The notes under the pieces are model-generated. The model was not told the origin of the DNA, made no database searches, and was given only the letters and a program-made list of their open reading frames with translations. The position numbers and the translations under genes were made by a program. From Lysinibacillus macroides (lineage in GTDB: Bacteria > Bacillota > Bacilli > Bacillales_A > Planococcaceae), in NCBI RefSeq assembly GCF_001281525.1, contig NZ_LGCI01000006.1:267971-331970 (forward strand): a DNA stretch of 64,000 nt. Direction: 5' to 3'. This document shows positions 1 to 8,759 of the stretch, piece by piece (the stretch's first letter is position 1; the number at the start of each line of letters is the position of its first letter).

Positions 1-10
1 AAGGGATTAT

Positions 11-1363
11 TTGGACGGAGACATATTGGAGATAACCATTAGGTTGGCGGCATTCGCCCTGCTCATTATAATGACAGGATTTTTCGTTGCAACTGAATTT
101 GCCATCGTTAAAGTGAGGTCTACACGTATTGATCAATTGCTCGCAGAAGGGCATAAAAAAGCGAAAAACGCAAAACGTGTTGTGTCAGATTTAGATGAAT
201 ACTTATCTGCTTGTCAGCTAGGTATTACCATTACTGCACTTGGTTTAGGTTGGCTTGGTGAGCCTACCTTTGAAATTATTTTACACCCAGTGTTTGAATT
301 TCTAAACTTGAGTGGTAGTATAACATCTATCCTTTCATTTATACTTGCATTCTCACTTGTAACGTTTATGCATGTTGTTATTGGGGAATTGGCGCCAAAA
401 ACATTAGCCATCCAAAAAGCAGAACTTGTTACATTAGCCTTTTCAGGTCCATTAATTTTATTTCACAATATTACCTATCCGATCATTAAGCTATTAAACG
501 GCTCTGCTCGTGCCTTAACAGGTCTTTTTGGCTTAAAAATGATGTCTGAATCAGAGGTCGCTCATACAGAGGAAGAGCTACGTATGATTTTATCGGATAG
601 TTTAAAGGGTGGAGAAATTAATAACGCAGAATATGAATATGTAAACAGTATTTTTGAATTCTCAGATCGTCTTGCAAAGGAAATTATGGTTCCTCGCACT
701 GAAATCGTCGGTATTGAAAAAGAGCTAACCATTAAAGAAGTGTTCGATTTAATGGGGGTTGAGCAGTATACGCGTTATCCAATTATTGATGGTGATAAAG
801 ACCATATTATTGGCTTAGTTAACATGAAGCATTTATTAACCGCTTACATTAAAGACTCGAAAAATGGTGATAAACCTGTTATAGATTATATGCAGCCGAT
901 TATTCGAGTGATGGAAACCACACAAATTAACGATCTATTACTAAAAATTCAACGCGAACGTATTCATATGGCAATTTTAATGGACGAATATGGCGGAACA
1001 TCTGGCTTAGTCACAATCGAAGATATTATTGAGGAAATTGTCGGTGATATTCAAGATGAATTCGATGAAGATGAAATTCCTGAGGTACAAGAAATTGCAG
1101 AAAATCATTTTATTTTAGATGCCAAGATGTTGCTTGAAAATGTAAATGATATGCTGGGTACTGACATAGAAGACGATGATATTGATACGATTGGTGGTTG
1201 GTTTATGACAAAGCGCTTTGATGCAGTCGAAGGAGATAGCATCCAAGAGCAAGGTTATGAATTTATCGCCAAACAATTAGATGGTCACCATATTTTATAC
1301 TTAGAAATTCTGAAATTGCCTGAAAGTGATTTATTAAATAAAATTGACACGGTGATTGACTAA
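11..1363 (+). CDS. CNNM/CBS/CorC-domain membrane protein (hemolysin-C family)
   Basis: The 450-residue protein has three or four hydrophobic helices in the first ~180 residues (CNNM/DUF21 domain), then a tandem CBS pair around residues 205-330 with the family motif MVPRTEI and a stretch reading MDEYGGTSGLVT, and a C-terminal CorC/HlyC domain. Proteins of this family are integral membrane proteins linked to magnesium or cobalt handling; the old name hemolysin is misleading. I take the TTG at 11 as the start because AAGGG lies at positions 1-5, five bases upstream, but the window edge prevents checking a longer form. The transported ion is not visible from sequence. Confidence 0.9.
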   Translation: MDGDILEITIRLAAFALLIIMTGFFVATEFAIVKVRSTRIDQLLAEGHKKAKNAKRVVSDLDEYLSACQLGITITALGLGWLGEPTFEIILHPVFEFLNLSGSITSILSFILAFSLVTFMHVVIGELAPKTLAIQKAELVTLAFSGPLILFHNITYPIIKLLNGSARALTGLFGLKMMSESEVAHTEEELRMILSDSLKGGEINNAEYEYVNSIFEFSDRLAKEIMVPRTEIVGIEKELTIKEVFDLMGVEQYTRYPIIDGDKDHIIGLVNMKHLLTAYIKDSKNGDKPVIDYMQPIIRVMETTQINDLLLKIQRERIHMAILMDEYGGTSGLVTIEDIIEEIVGDIQDEFDEDEIPEVQEIAENHFILDAKMLLENVNDMLGTDIEDDDIDTIGGWFMTKRFDAVEGDSIQEQGYEFIAKQLDGHHILYLEILKLPESDLLNKIDTVID

Positions 1364-1464
1364 TATAAATTTGCCTTATCACCTTTGCCATGATACGATT
1401 ATAAACATGGTTTTTCGCTTACACTCTATAGGGGTGGGAGCAAATACTGTCATAATAAATAATA

Positions 1465-1500
1465 GAAAACGACTCCCTTTTCTCAAAGGGGGTCGTTTTC
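1465..1500. terminator. Rho-independent-type hairpin between the CNNM and CDF genes
   Basis: Two 16-base arms (1465-1480 and 1485-1500) pair fully with one G-U wobble around a TCTC loop. The right arm ends in TTTTC. It lies about 100 bases after the CNNM stop and 33 bases before the next start, so it should end the first transcript; being just before the CDF gene, it could also act as an attenuator. Confidence 0.65.
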
Positions 1501-1533
1501 TAATGTTCGAAAGTTTTGTGAGGAGGAAACAAT

Positions 1534-2418
1534 ATGGAGCTCTATACAAATTTACGTCAAGGGGAAAAAGGCGCTTGGTTATCCATTGGTACATATTTAA
1601 TCCTAAGCTCCATTAAGCTCACGATTGGCTATATTGGCACCTCAGAGGCATTAAAGGCAGATGGCTTAAATAATACGACAGATATTATTGCCTCCATCGC
1701 CGTATTAGTTGGCTTACGCATTGCCCAAAGACCACCTGATTCCAATCACCAATACGGTCATTTACGTGCTGAAACGGTTGCCTCTTTAGTAGCATCTTTT
1801 ATTATGCTTATTGTTGGTCTTCAAGTTCTTATCAATTCATTACAAAGCCTATGGGAGCCTACTGGTACGACACCCTCCCTTTCAACAGCTTATGTCGCTA
1901 TGGGAAGTGCCGCTGTGATGTATGTGGTGTATCGTTATAATTTGGCACTCTCTAAAAAAATTAAAAGTGCCGCTGTGAAAGCAGCCGCCTTTGATAATCG
2001 CTCAGATGCACTTGTTAGTATTGGTACAGCCATCGGGATTTTTGGCGCGATTTTCGGCTTTCCGATTATTGACTCACTAACAGCGCTTATTGTTGCCTTA
2101 TTAATTATCAAAACTGCTGTCGAAATTTTTTGGGAGGCTGTACAAAGCCTAACAGATGCGTTTGATATCGAAGAGGCGGAAACTTTATCGGTATTAATCC
2201 GCAATGTAGAAGGTGTCCAAGAACTGATTGATCTTCGTGGTCGCGCACATGGCAATATGTATTTTATCGATGTAACTGTAACTGTAGATCCAATGTTAAA
2301 TGTAATAGATAGCCATCGTATTACTGAAAAAATAGAAAAAACGGTTTTACGCGAAAACCGTTTCTGTGAAGTGCTTGTGCATATCGAGCCAGCTAGTCAC
2401 CCCTCAACTGATGGTTGA
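1534..2418 (+). CDS. Cation diffusion facilitator (CDF) metal exporter
   Basis: The 294-residue protein has about six transmembrane helices and a cytoplasmic C-terminal metallochaperone-like domain, the normal CDF design. Visible family motifs are DGLNNTTD in helix 2, the following HQYGH stretch, and the second metal-site helix reading FDNRSDAL. The pattern resembles the manganese exporters MneP/MneS of Bacillus subtilis, so divalent cation (perhaps Mn) efflux is a family-based inference. The ATG follows AGGAGG with good spacing. Part of this gene's 3' end recurs as a broken copy near 6.1 kb. Confidence 0.9.
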   Translation: MELYTNLRQGEKGAWLSIGTYLILSSIKLTIGYIGTSEALKADGLNNTTDIIASIAVLVGLRIAQRPPDSNHQYGHLRAETVASLVASFIMLIVGLQVLINSLQSLWEPTGTTPSLSTAYVAMGSAAVMYVVYRYNLALSKKIKSAAVKAAAFDNRSDALVSIGTAIGIFGAIFGFPIIDSLTALIVALLIIKTAVEIFWEAVQSLTDAFDIEEAETLSVLIRNVEGVQELIDLRGRAHGNMYFIDVTVTVDPMLNVIDSHRITEKIEKTVLRENRFCEVLVHIEPASHPSTDG

Positions 2419-2459
2419 AGTAGGGAATTGACACTTACTATTTTAGAAAGAATGCACCC

Positions 2460-5060
2460 TTATTCAAAAAAGTATTTGCGCCCGTCTTTCAAGATATAGT
2501 CATGAGTCGTTGCCGCTTTCTCTATATCCTTAAATGCCCAATGTGTTGTAGATACATCTAGGAAGCTTGGTGTTCTTGCCACCTGTAGGGGATCAAAGTT
2601 AAACATGCGGTTTATCATGACAACAGCTTGTGCACGTGTCAAGTAGGTATTTGGGGCAAAGCTGCCATCTGAGTAACCATTGATAATACCTATTTGACGA
2701 TTCGCTTCAATAATCCATTGTGCCCAATGATCTTTTGTGTCGTTAAAAGTAATCATCCTATTTTTGTCAATCGTTAGCTCTTTGAAATTCGCGATCAAGG
2801 TTGCCATTTCTGCACGTGTAATATTTTCATCTGCACGAAAATTACCGTTTTTATCACCATTCATAATGCCACGCTCTTTTAAAAAGGTAATTTCCTCCAC
2901 TGCTTGATGGTCTTTTGCGATATCTTTAAATGGTGCGCTTATAGCTTTTGTTGTACTGGCTTGGTAGACTAAAACACGAGCAATCATCATAGCTACTTGC
3001 GCACGTGTGACATTTTTATTTGGACCAAATGTACCGTCAGGGAAACCTCGGATGTAGGCACGATGTGTACCGTCTGCTTGTATTACTGGTGGCTTTGGTT
3101 GCTGAGGTGATGGAACGGGTTGTTCTGGCTCAGGTTTTGGCGCTGGCGTCCATGGAATCCACCAATCTCCATTTTCTGTATGATCATTAGATGGCGTATC
3201 TGCTAAACGTGTCACCTCAACTATATATTCCTTGCCGTCTGCTGTGAGGATCATCACTCGATTCACCCCGACTGCTAATGGAATGGAGCCTGTTACTTCT
3301 CGTCCATTTACTTTTATGGTAACAGGGACTCCTGCTGTATCGAAGGTCATATGGGAGATAGAGTAATCCACTGTTAATCGGTACTTCATGATATCAGGTG
3401 AAAAATTTGGACTTAATGTACCTGCGGATGGTATTAATACTTTTAATCCCTGTTCTACTTTTTCATTTACTTTTACAAGGTTATTTTGCATGGTTGTTAA
3501 GAGCTCTAATGCTTTTTGGACATCCTCTTTTGTAGCCTTCTCATCCGCTAATACCTTTTGTGCTTTGACTAATGCCTCTTGATACTTCTTCCAACTATCC
3601 GATGTGTAATCTTTTTCATGTAAGGTCTTGCTTTCATCCACTTTTTTTTGCAGGGCAGTTTTGTCAACTAACTCTGTTTTAATCGTGAACTCATGAGTTT
3701 TTTGCCCTATTATTTTTCCATCAGGTACTGATTTTGCTATTACAGTGAACGTATATTTACCATTTATTAAGTTCTCATTTGGTGTAAACGACCATTTCCC
3801 TGTCTGCTCATCTACTTGCCCCAAAATTCGTTTATCGCTTACATCCACCAGTGCCACATCAATCGTTGTTGTACCATTTGTTGTGACACTTCCCTTAAAT
3901 TTTAGTGTATCAAGGTCTGTAATAATAGCTCCGTCTTCAGGTTCTGTAATTTCTAAAGCATCTACTACTGGTGGCTCTGGATCATCGGGATCTGGGTCTA
4001 GTGGTTCTGGTTTAGCAGCGTCAAGCGTAAGATAGATTTTATCCTCCGTATCCCCATCATTTTTCTTCAATGCAATCGTCCCTTGACCTCTATCAAGTAT
4101 AAACTTATTTTTATCTTGCCTTGTTACTGTGTAATCTTTGCTACCTTCCTTCATCCCACTAGCTATTAATACATCTTTATTCGCTACTGGTTCCTCCTCC
4201 GTAGAGACACCCATATTGTGCTTTAGTTTTTCACTTACAAATAATTGCTGTCCTTTAGCCAAATAGACGTTAGAAGGGATTTGTCGATCTTCTTCCAAAT
4301 AATTGCCCATAATTTTAGCATTAGCATAAATGTATACCTTACTATTCCCTTCTACCCGTAAACCGCTACCTATATTGCCACTAATAATGGCATTCCCAAT
4401 ATGAAGTTGTGCCTTATCCGTCAAATGAATAGCACCTTTTGTTGATCTTAGATTTGTAATCTCTACAACATCACCTGGTGTATCTATTTTATCTATATCT
4501 ATAATTATAATGCCCCCATTGTTGTGAATTACCCCCTCCCCGTTAACTGAGGAATCTCTAATAATTATGTCTTGAGTGAATGCGATGGTTGCCTTGTTAG
4601 AAACTGCAATAAATGGCTTTTTCCTAGGAATATTATCTCCTGATAGTATAAAATTTTGGATACTAACAGAACCCTTTGTAACATTGATAAAAGGCTGCTC
4701 TTGATCTCCCCCTGTATATTTTATGATCGTATTCTCGCTCCCCTCGTTTCCATATCTCATACCTACTATAACCACTTCTTTGTTCTTATTAGCGTTTAAG
4801 GCTTGCTCAGCTATATCTAAATCAGTATAGACCGCAATCACATCCCCATTTCTCGCTTTATTATACGCTGCTTGAAGTGTTTTAAAAGGTTTTTCAAATG
4901 TCCCGTTATTTTTATCATCTCCCTTAACCGCTGATACACAAATGATCGTTGAATCAGCCTTTGCTTCCTCTGGTACGCTAACGACTATCGCACTACTTAC
5001 CATTAAGGTTGCAGCTAAAAAAAGATTCCAAGGCTTCTTCCCCTTTTTTTTCTTATCCAC
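2460..5060 (-). CDS. Secreted surface protein with beta-helix-like N-terminus, FIVAR-type segment and three C-terminal SLH domains
   Basis: The 866-residue product starts with a lysine-rich signal peptide (about 36 residues). Residues ~40-270 are an Asn/Val/Ile-rich repetitive region typical of right-handed beta-helix (pectin-lyase-like) folds. An Ig-like segment follows, then a helical FIVAR-like stretch (~470-535), a cadherin-like beta-sandwich (~540-620), a Pro-rich linker, and three SLH repeats (~670-866), each with the TRAQ/TRAE and FGPN/FAPN signatures. SLH domains bind pyruvylated cell-wall polymer, so the protein should sit on the cell surface facing outward. The start is a GTG nine bases after GGAGG. 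Substrate or ligand is unknown. Confidence 0.88.
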   Translation of the reverse strand: MDKKKKGKKPWNLFLAATLMVSSAIVVSVPEEAKADSTIICVSAVKGDDKNNGTFEKPFKTLQAAYNKARNGDVIAVYTDLDIAEQALNANKNKEVVIVGMRYGNEGSENTIIKYTGGDQEQPFINVTKGSVSIQNFILSGDNIPRKKPFIAVSNKATIAFTQDIIIRDSSVNGEGVIHNNGGIIIIDIDKIDTPGDVVEITNLRSTKGAIHLTDKAQLHIGNAIISGNIGSGLRVEGNSKVYIYANAKIMGNYLEEDRQIPSNVYLAKGQQLFVSEKLKHNMGVSTEEEPVANKDVLIASGMKEGSKDYTVTRQDKNKFILDRGQGTIALKKNDGDTEDKIYLTLDAAKPEPLDPDPDDPEPPVVDALEITEPEDGAIITDLDTLKFKGSVTTNGTTTIDVALVDVSDKRILGQVDEQTGKWSFTPNENLINGKYTFTVIAKSVPDGKIIGQKTHEFTIKTELVDKTALQKKVDESKTLHEKDYTSDSWKKYQEALVKAQKVLADEKATKEDVQKALELLTTMQNNLVKVNEKVEQGLKVLIPSAGTLSPNFSPDIMKYRLTVDYSISHMTFDTAGVPVTIKVNGREVTGSIPLAVGVNRVMILTADGKEYIVEVTRLADTPSNDHTENGDWWIPWTPAPKPEPEQPVPSPQQPKPPVIQADGTHRAYIRGFPDGTFGPNKNVTRAQVAMMIARVLVYQASTTKAISAPFKDIAKDHQAVEEITFLKERGIMNGDKNGNFRADENITRAEMATLIANFKELTIDKNRMITFNDTKDHWAQWIIEANRQIGIINGYSDGSFAPNTYLTRAQAVVMINRMFNFDPLQVARTPSFLDVSTTHWAFKDIEKAATTHDYILKDGRKYFFE

Positions 5061-5168
5061 CCTTTGATTCCTCCATTCAAAAGATATAACAACACTCCAT
5101 GTTTGCCAAAGGAGTATGATACATTGATTTACTGAAATAACAAAAAGCCATACTCGAAAATGGATTGA

Positions 5169-5900
5169 TTATGATTCTTTAGTACCGATTGTAAAGCTAT
5201 CTACAATTGTTACGCCATCTTCTGCATATACAGGCACAGTATAAGATTGTTGCCCTGAATTGATATATGCTGTTACTTCATCAAACGTCGTTAATTCTGG
5301 ATAAAGCTCTTTCGCATACACATACCCTTCAACCCCATTTGTTCCAATAACTGCTACTAAATCTGGACTATCTTCTAGTGACTCTGCATAAAAATCAGTG
5401 CCATATGTTAAACCATTTTCATTGACTGCATATGCTTCTTCTGGCATTGCAGTAAGAAGAGAGTAACTTTGTAGAATTGGTGTTGCATTACTCGTATAGG
5501 TGCTATAACTATTCCCTTTATAAAACTTCATCTGCGATTTTGCATAGTGCGTTCCTTCACCAACAAGGATCGGTGAAGTTATTGTAAAGTAGGAGCTATT
5601 GTAGTTACTAAACTGCCAACCACTAGATACAACAAGTTTTCCCTTACTTGTATATAACTTTGCATCAATTCCCATTGAAGGGGCCAACCCTGTAGAAACT
5701 TCAACTGTACCTTGAGCCCAAGTACTTGACCCATATTGATGAATTGTTGAATAGTAGGAATATGAATGCCCACCTACATTCGCTTGCTTTTTAGGACTTT
5801 CTGCGCTTAAGGCAAAAGCACTCCCTTGAAAACCAGACATTGCTACAAACATAGCCATTGCTGCAATAACCACTAACTTTAACATACTCAATTTCTTCAT
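5169..5900 (-). CDS. Secreted protein of unknown function
   Basis: The 243-residue product has a clear signal peptide (KK, a hydrophobic core, then a likely cleavage after SAFA or nearby). The mature part is rich in Ser, Tyr and Thr with no cysteines. A C-terminal ~80-residue segment looks like a small globular domain (reading GTNGVEGYVYAKELYPEL). I do not recognise the family. It is transcribed in the same direction as the downstream SLH protein with a 108-base gap, so co-transcription is possible. A good ribosome site (GGGAGAAAG) precedes the ATG. Confidence 0.7.
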   Translation of the reverse strand: MKKLSMLKLVVIAAMAMFVAMSGFQGSAFALSAESPKKQANVGGHSYSYYSTIHQYGSSTWAQGTVEVSTGLAPSMGIDAKLYTSKGKLVVSSGWQFSNYNSSYFTITSPILVGEGTHYAKSQMKFYKGNSYSTYTSNATPILQSYSLLTAMPEEAYAVNENGLTYGTDFYAESLEDSPDLVAVIGTNGVEGYVYAKELYPELTTFDEVTAYINSGQQSYTVPVYAEDGVTIVDSFTIGTKES

Positions 5901-6052
5901 GTTCTCTTTCTCCCTTTATATAATTTAAAAAGAATCTCTCTTTTCACACTTATATTACCAATTTTTCCATTTAAATTAATAGTGCGGTTTTCCACATTTA
6001 TTTTATACGTTGACAAATTAAAGAGTTAATGTTAATAAATAGATTTTTTATA

Positions 6053-6191
6053 GTCACACATATGGCAATGTGTATTTTATTGATGTAACCGTAACTGGAG
6101 AAATGATGTTAACTATAATAGATCGTCATCGTATCACTGAAAAAATCATTTTTATGAAGCACTTATACATATTGAACCAAAGCCTCTTACC
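6053..6191 (+). pseudogene. Remnant of the 3' end of a second CDF exporter gene
   Basis: Translation gives GN-VYFIDVTVT and then RHRITEKI, closely matching the C-terminal domain of the CDF gene at 1.5 kb. After an internal deletion of about 30 bases the match continues in another frame as FYEALIHIEP, matching FCEVLVHIEP. No start or upstream two-thirds is present. It is a decayed duplicate, followed directly by a strong terminator that probably belonged to it. Confidence 0.75.
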
Positions 6192-6216
6192 GAATGATGG
6201 TAGGAGGCTTTGGTTC
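6174..6216 (+). terminator. Strong hairpin at the end of the CDF remnant
   Basis: Arms 6174-6191 and 6199-6216 pair over 18 bases with one wobble. The core CCTCYTACC recurs in the hairpin at 7914-7957. Confidence 0.7.
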
Positions 6217-6326
6217 ATACGAATGTTTTTTATCTATTCATCTCCCTCACAAGAGAGATTTCGCTCTATTTAACTCTAAAGTAATTTAAGATATTTATTA
6301 AAAATAAGTAGCGAAAAGCTTAAAGT

Positions 6327-6926
6327 CTATTCAAATTCACTCCACTTACTAATAGCTTCCACTCTTGACATAACATTTAACTTTGAAAAAATCTGTGTTA
6401 AATCCTTTTCCACAGTTCTTTGACTGACATATAATTCAGAGGCAATTTCTTTATTTTTTGCACCTTTTTTTGCTAATTCCATAATTTTTCTTTGCCGTTC
6501 TGTTAAATGGAAGATCTTCTTATTTTGAATGATTGTTCGAAGTATATCCAATGGAATGATTACATTTCCTTCATATGCATATTGAACCGTATCAATCAAC
6601 CGCTTTTTACTTTCTGTTTTATTAATAAATCCAATTATCCCTTTCTCCAATAAATCAGGTATATGTTGCTCAATATTATGACCTGTATAAATAATAGCTA
6701 CAGCCTTCGGATGAATTTTTACTAGCTGTTCTACAAAGGTCAGTCCATTCATATCTTTTAAATGAAAATCAATCACATATACATCATAGCGTTCTGAACT
6801 TAGCTGTTGTAAAGCGTGTGTTGGCTCTGTAAAGACATCTACTTGACTATTTTCGATTCCCATTTGCAATATTGCCTGTGTTCCCTCACCTAATGCTATA
6901 TGGTCATCTACTACCATAATCTTCAA
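6327..6926 (-). CDS. LuxR/NarL-type response regulator without a neighbouring kinase
   Basis: The product is about 199 residues: a receiver domain with acidic pocket VDDH (7-8), phospho-acceptor Asp53 in YVIDFHL, the TGH and INKTE positions of the switch Thr and Lys, and a C-terminal LuxR helix-turn-helix reading GAKNKEIASELYVSQRTVEKDL. I choose the TTG at 6926 because AGAAGGGTGAG sits just upstream; longer in-frame starts have no ribosome site. No histidine kinase gene lies alongside, so its partner must be elsewhere. The size and layout resemble ComA/DegU-type regulators, but the target is unknown. Confidence 0.85.
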   Translation of the reverse strand: MKIMVVDDHIALGEGTQAILQMGIENSQVDVFTEPTHALQQLSSERYDVYVIDFHLKDMNGLTFVEQLVKIHPKAVAIIYTGHNIEQHIPDLLEKGIIGFINKTESKKRLIDTVQYAYEGNVIIPLDILRTIIQNKKIFHLTERQRKIMELAKKGAKNKEIASELYVSQRTVEKDLTQIFSKLNVMSRVEAISKWSEFE

Positions 6927-7119
6927 TATACTCACCCTTCTGCATTGTTGTAGTAATAAGCGTTTTTTGTGGTTTGTTAGATAAAACGTTAAAAGTTCCA
7001 TCATAATAGTTGATTCTTTCTTGTCTACCTCCTAACCCAATATTCGGTTTTTAATTAGGTTTATTCTGTGAAATAATTTGTCATGTTACTACAGTTGCAT
7101 TTGCATGTTTATCTGCCTT

Positions 7120-7359
7120 CTACAATAGCTCCGTACCATACGATAAATAACAGCGGCTTGTTGGAGGGATAAATCTTTTAACAGCTATTTTAAATTGCTC
7201 TAGTAATTCCTCCAATGATTTATTGAGACCAAACGTTTCAATAAAAAGCGAATATAAATTGTCACACAACTAAAGAGTAGAACGCCAAGCTTCATAAAAA
7301 ATAATGCCGCTAGTACTTGTAGTTCCTGTAGTAAGTTCTTTTCCAAAGATTTCAAACAT
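7120..7359 (-). pseudogene. Transposase-like C-terminal fragment, degraded
   Basis: One minus-strand frame reads MFEIFGKEL, then YEAWRSTL, a TAG, and continues in frame as LCDNLYSLF, ETFGLNKSLEELLEQF and FIPPTSRC. It resembles the C-terminal tail of an IS4-type transposase interrupted by a stop. The family link is recognition by eye only. It faces away from a second transposase scrap just to the right. Confidence 0.4.
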
Positions 7360-7360
7360 G

Positions 7361-7433
7361 AAAAAACACCTCTTCTTTTGGTATAGTTGATTTGCCTAGA
7401 ATCTCTATCAAAACAAAAGAGGTGTCTTTTCCT
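7361..7433. repeat. Imperfect inverted repeat between the two transposase scraps
   Basis: AAACACCTCTTCTTTTG on the left is mirrored by a right arm reading CAAAACAAAAGAGGTGT. It looks like two oppositely oriented copies of the same leader region, with the two transposase fragments diverging from it. Confidence 0.5.
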
Positions 7434-7676
7434 ATGTATGCTAGAGAATAATGATTCAAATACGCAACTACCTACTGAAATAGAATCCGTATTGAAAGAA
7501 TTAGTTATTCTCAAACACCTGCGTAATGCTGGCACTCCTAAGTCTTTTGGCTTTTCCAATGCTTCTATTTTCCAATTAATCTTTTGTCTCATCTTTGAAC
7601 ATAAAACTTGCTTCGTATGCTGGCTAGTAAGAAGTCGCCAGATCTCCCTGCTAAAGATACATTTATTGTTTTTTAA
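7434..7676 (+). pseudogene. Transposase N-terminal fragment, frameshifted and truncated
   Basis: A start codon after a leader reading AAGAGGTGT begins MYARE, then a frame change gives ENNDSNTQLPTEIE, VLKELVILKHLRNAG and SFGFSNASIFQLIFCLIFEHKT, and another frame change gives RMLASKKSPDLPAKDTF before a stop. This pattern fits the N-terminus of IS4-like transposases known in Bacillales. At least two frameshifts and loss of the catalytic part make it non-functional. Confidence 0.55.
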
Positions 7677-7911
7677 ACAAGGGAACCTTATGCTGTTATA
7701 ATAAATCTGTTAAGTACTCTTCAAATTTACTTGATAACCAAGGCTTTCTAACTATATCCTTATACACTCTCTATAAAACATCTTTTTCCACATTACCCAA
7801 TATACACTATTTATAAAAGTATTTTATCACATTAACATCTTTTTTTGGTTAATATTTGAAATAAAAGTTTCTCCATTTTTACACGAAAAGCATTTTTGTG
7901 AGATACTTATA
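7677..7911. other. AT-rich gap with no recognisable gene
   Basis: The stretch is very AT-rich with stops in all frames. I see no gene, RNA or convincing promoter in it. Confidence 0.6.
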
Positions 7912-7913
7912 CC

Positions 7914-7957
7914 AACAACAAGCCTCCTACCACTATTCGGGTAGGAGGCTTGTTGTT
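7914..7957 (-). terminator. Hairpin overlapping the stop codon of the zinc-ribbon gene
   Basis: Arms 7914-7931 and 7940-7957 are perfectly complementary over 18 bases; the minus-strand arm ends in TTGTTGTT. The stop codon of the gene at 7956-8696 lies in the arm. Confidence 0.65.
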
Positions 7958-8696
7958 ATTTAATCGCAATATAAATAGCTACCTGTGCTTCTTGTGGATT
8001 AGTGCTACGTTCATCATATAATTCAAAGTCACCAGTGTAAGTGCGTTCTACATCTGAGCCTGCAAACCATGCCCAAATATCCTGCCATGCCTGAATAACA
8101 ATCTCTGGTATTGCTCCCCTCTTAGAGGTAAATACCATATACTTAGCTGCCGGTATTACTTTGAGCACCATACCAGTAGGAACCTCACTTCTATTGGTTA
8201 CTCCTATTCCAAGTGTTATTGTATAATCTCCATTGACATCTGTTTGATAGTCCGAATATAATGCATAAATCGTTTGGTTATCTGGATTTGTAATTTGACC
8301 CATAATATTTTTCCGATAAAAATCTGCCCATAATTGAGGAATTTTAGCTTTGGAGGTGATTTCCTTAGCATTGCTTGTTTCAGCTGAGATACCGATCATA
8401 TAAAATGCGTCTCGTTCCACTATGTTTGGCTCTTTTAATTCATTTTTTCTCCAACGCTTTAAGCTTGGTAAAAAAGCTGTTAGCATATTGCGTGCCCTAT
8501 CTTCTGACATTCCGTCCTTCTGTAAATGCGGGATGCAATACTCTATCATTTCCTCCACTGTCAAATTTCGTTGTCTGTACTCTCCTAATTCGTAACAATA
8601 TGTGCAATACTCCTGGCTTTTTTGACCTTCTTTTTCAGTACCTAATAATGCCCCATCCACTAGTGGCATACCACAACTTTGGCAATAGCTTTGCAT
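7956..8696 (-). CDS. Zinc-ribbon protein with GyrI-like effector-binding domain
   Basis: The 246-residue product begins with a zinc ribbon (CQSCGMP and CTYC) of the putative zinc-ribbon family, then about 150 residues matching the AraC-effector/GyrI-like fold (ending in ELYDER and QVAIYIAIK). Such two-part proteins are annotated as effector-binding or YdeI-type small-molecule sensors. I take the ATG at 8696, which follows GAGAAGGGTGG; an upstream GTG overlaps the ribosome site. A WYL-type regulator lies just upstream in the same direction (63-base gap), so a shared transcript is likely. The ligand is unknown. Confidence 0.75.
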   Translation of the reverse strand: MQSYCQSCGMPLVDGALLGTEKEGQKSQEYCTYCYELGEYRQRNLTVEEMIEYCIPHLQKDGMSEDRARNMLTAFLPSLKRWRKNELKEPNIVERDAFYMIGISAETSNAKEITSKAKIPQLWADFYRKNIMGQITNPDNQTIYALYSDYQTDVNGDYTITLGIGVTNRSEVPTGMVLKVIPAAKYMVFTSKRGAIPEIVIQAWQDIWAWFAGSDVERTYTGDFELYDERSTNPQEAQVAIYIAIK

Positions 8697-8759
8697 CTTT
8701 ACTTCCACCCTTCTCGTTATTTATCTCTACTGTAACAAAGGAAACCTGACAACTGTCTG

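Noticed and set aside
1356..1616. Open frame across the CNNM-CDF gap on both strands
   Set aside because: It runs through the terminator hairpin and overlaps the CDF start; no ribosome site.
7200..7592. 130-codon minus-strand frame through the transposase scraps
   Set aside because: It crosses two decayed fragments and has no start context; other frames carry the protein-like pieces.
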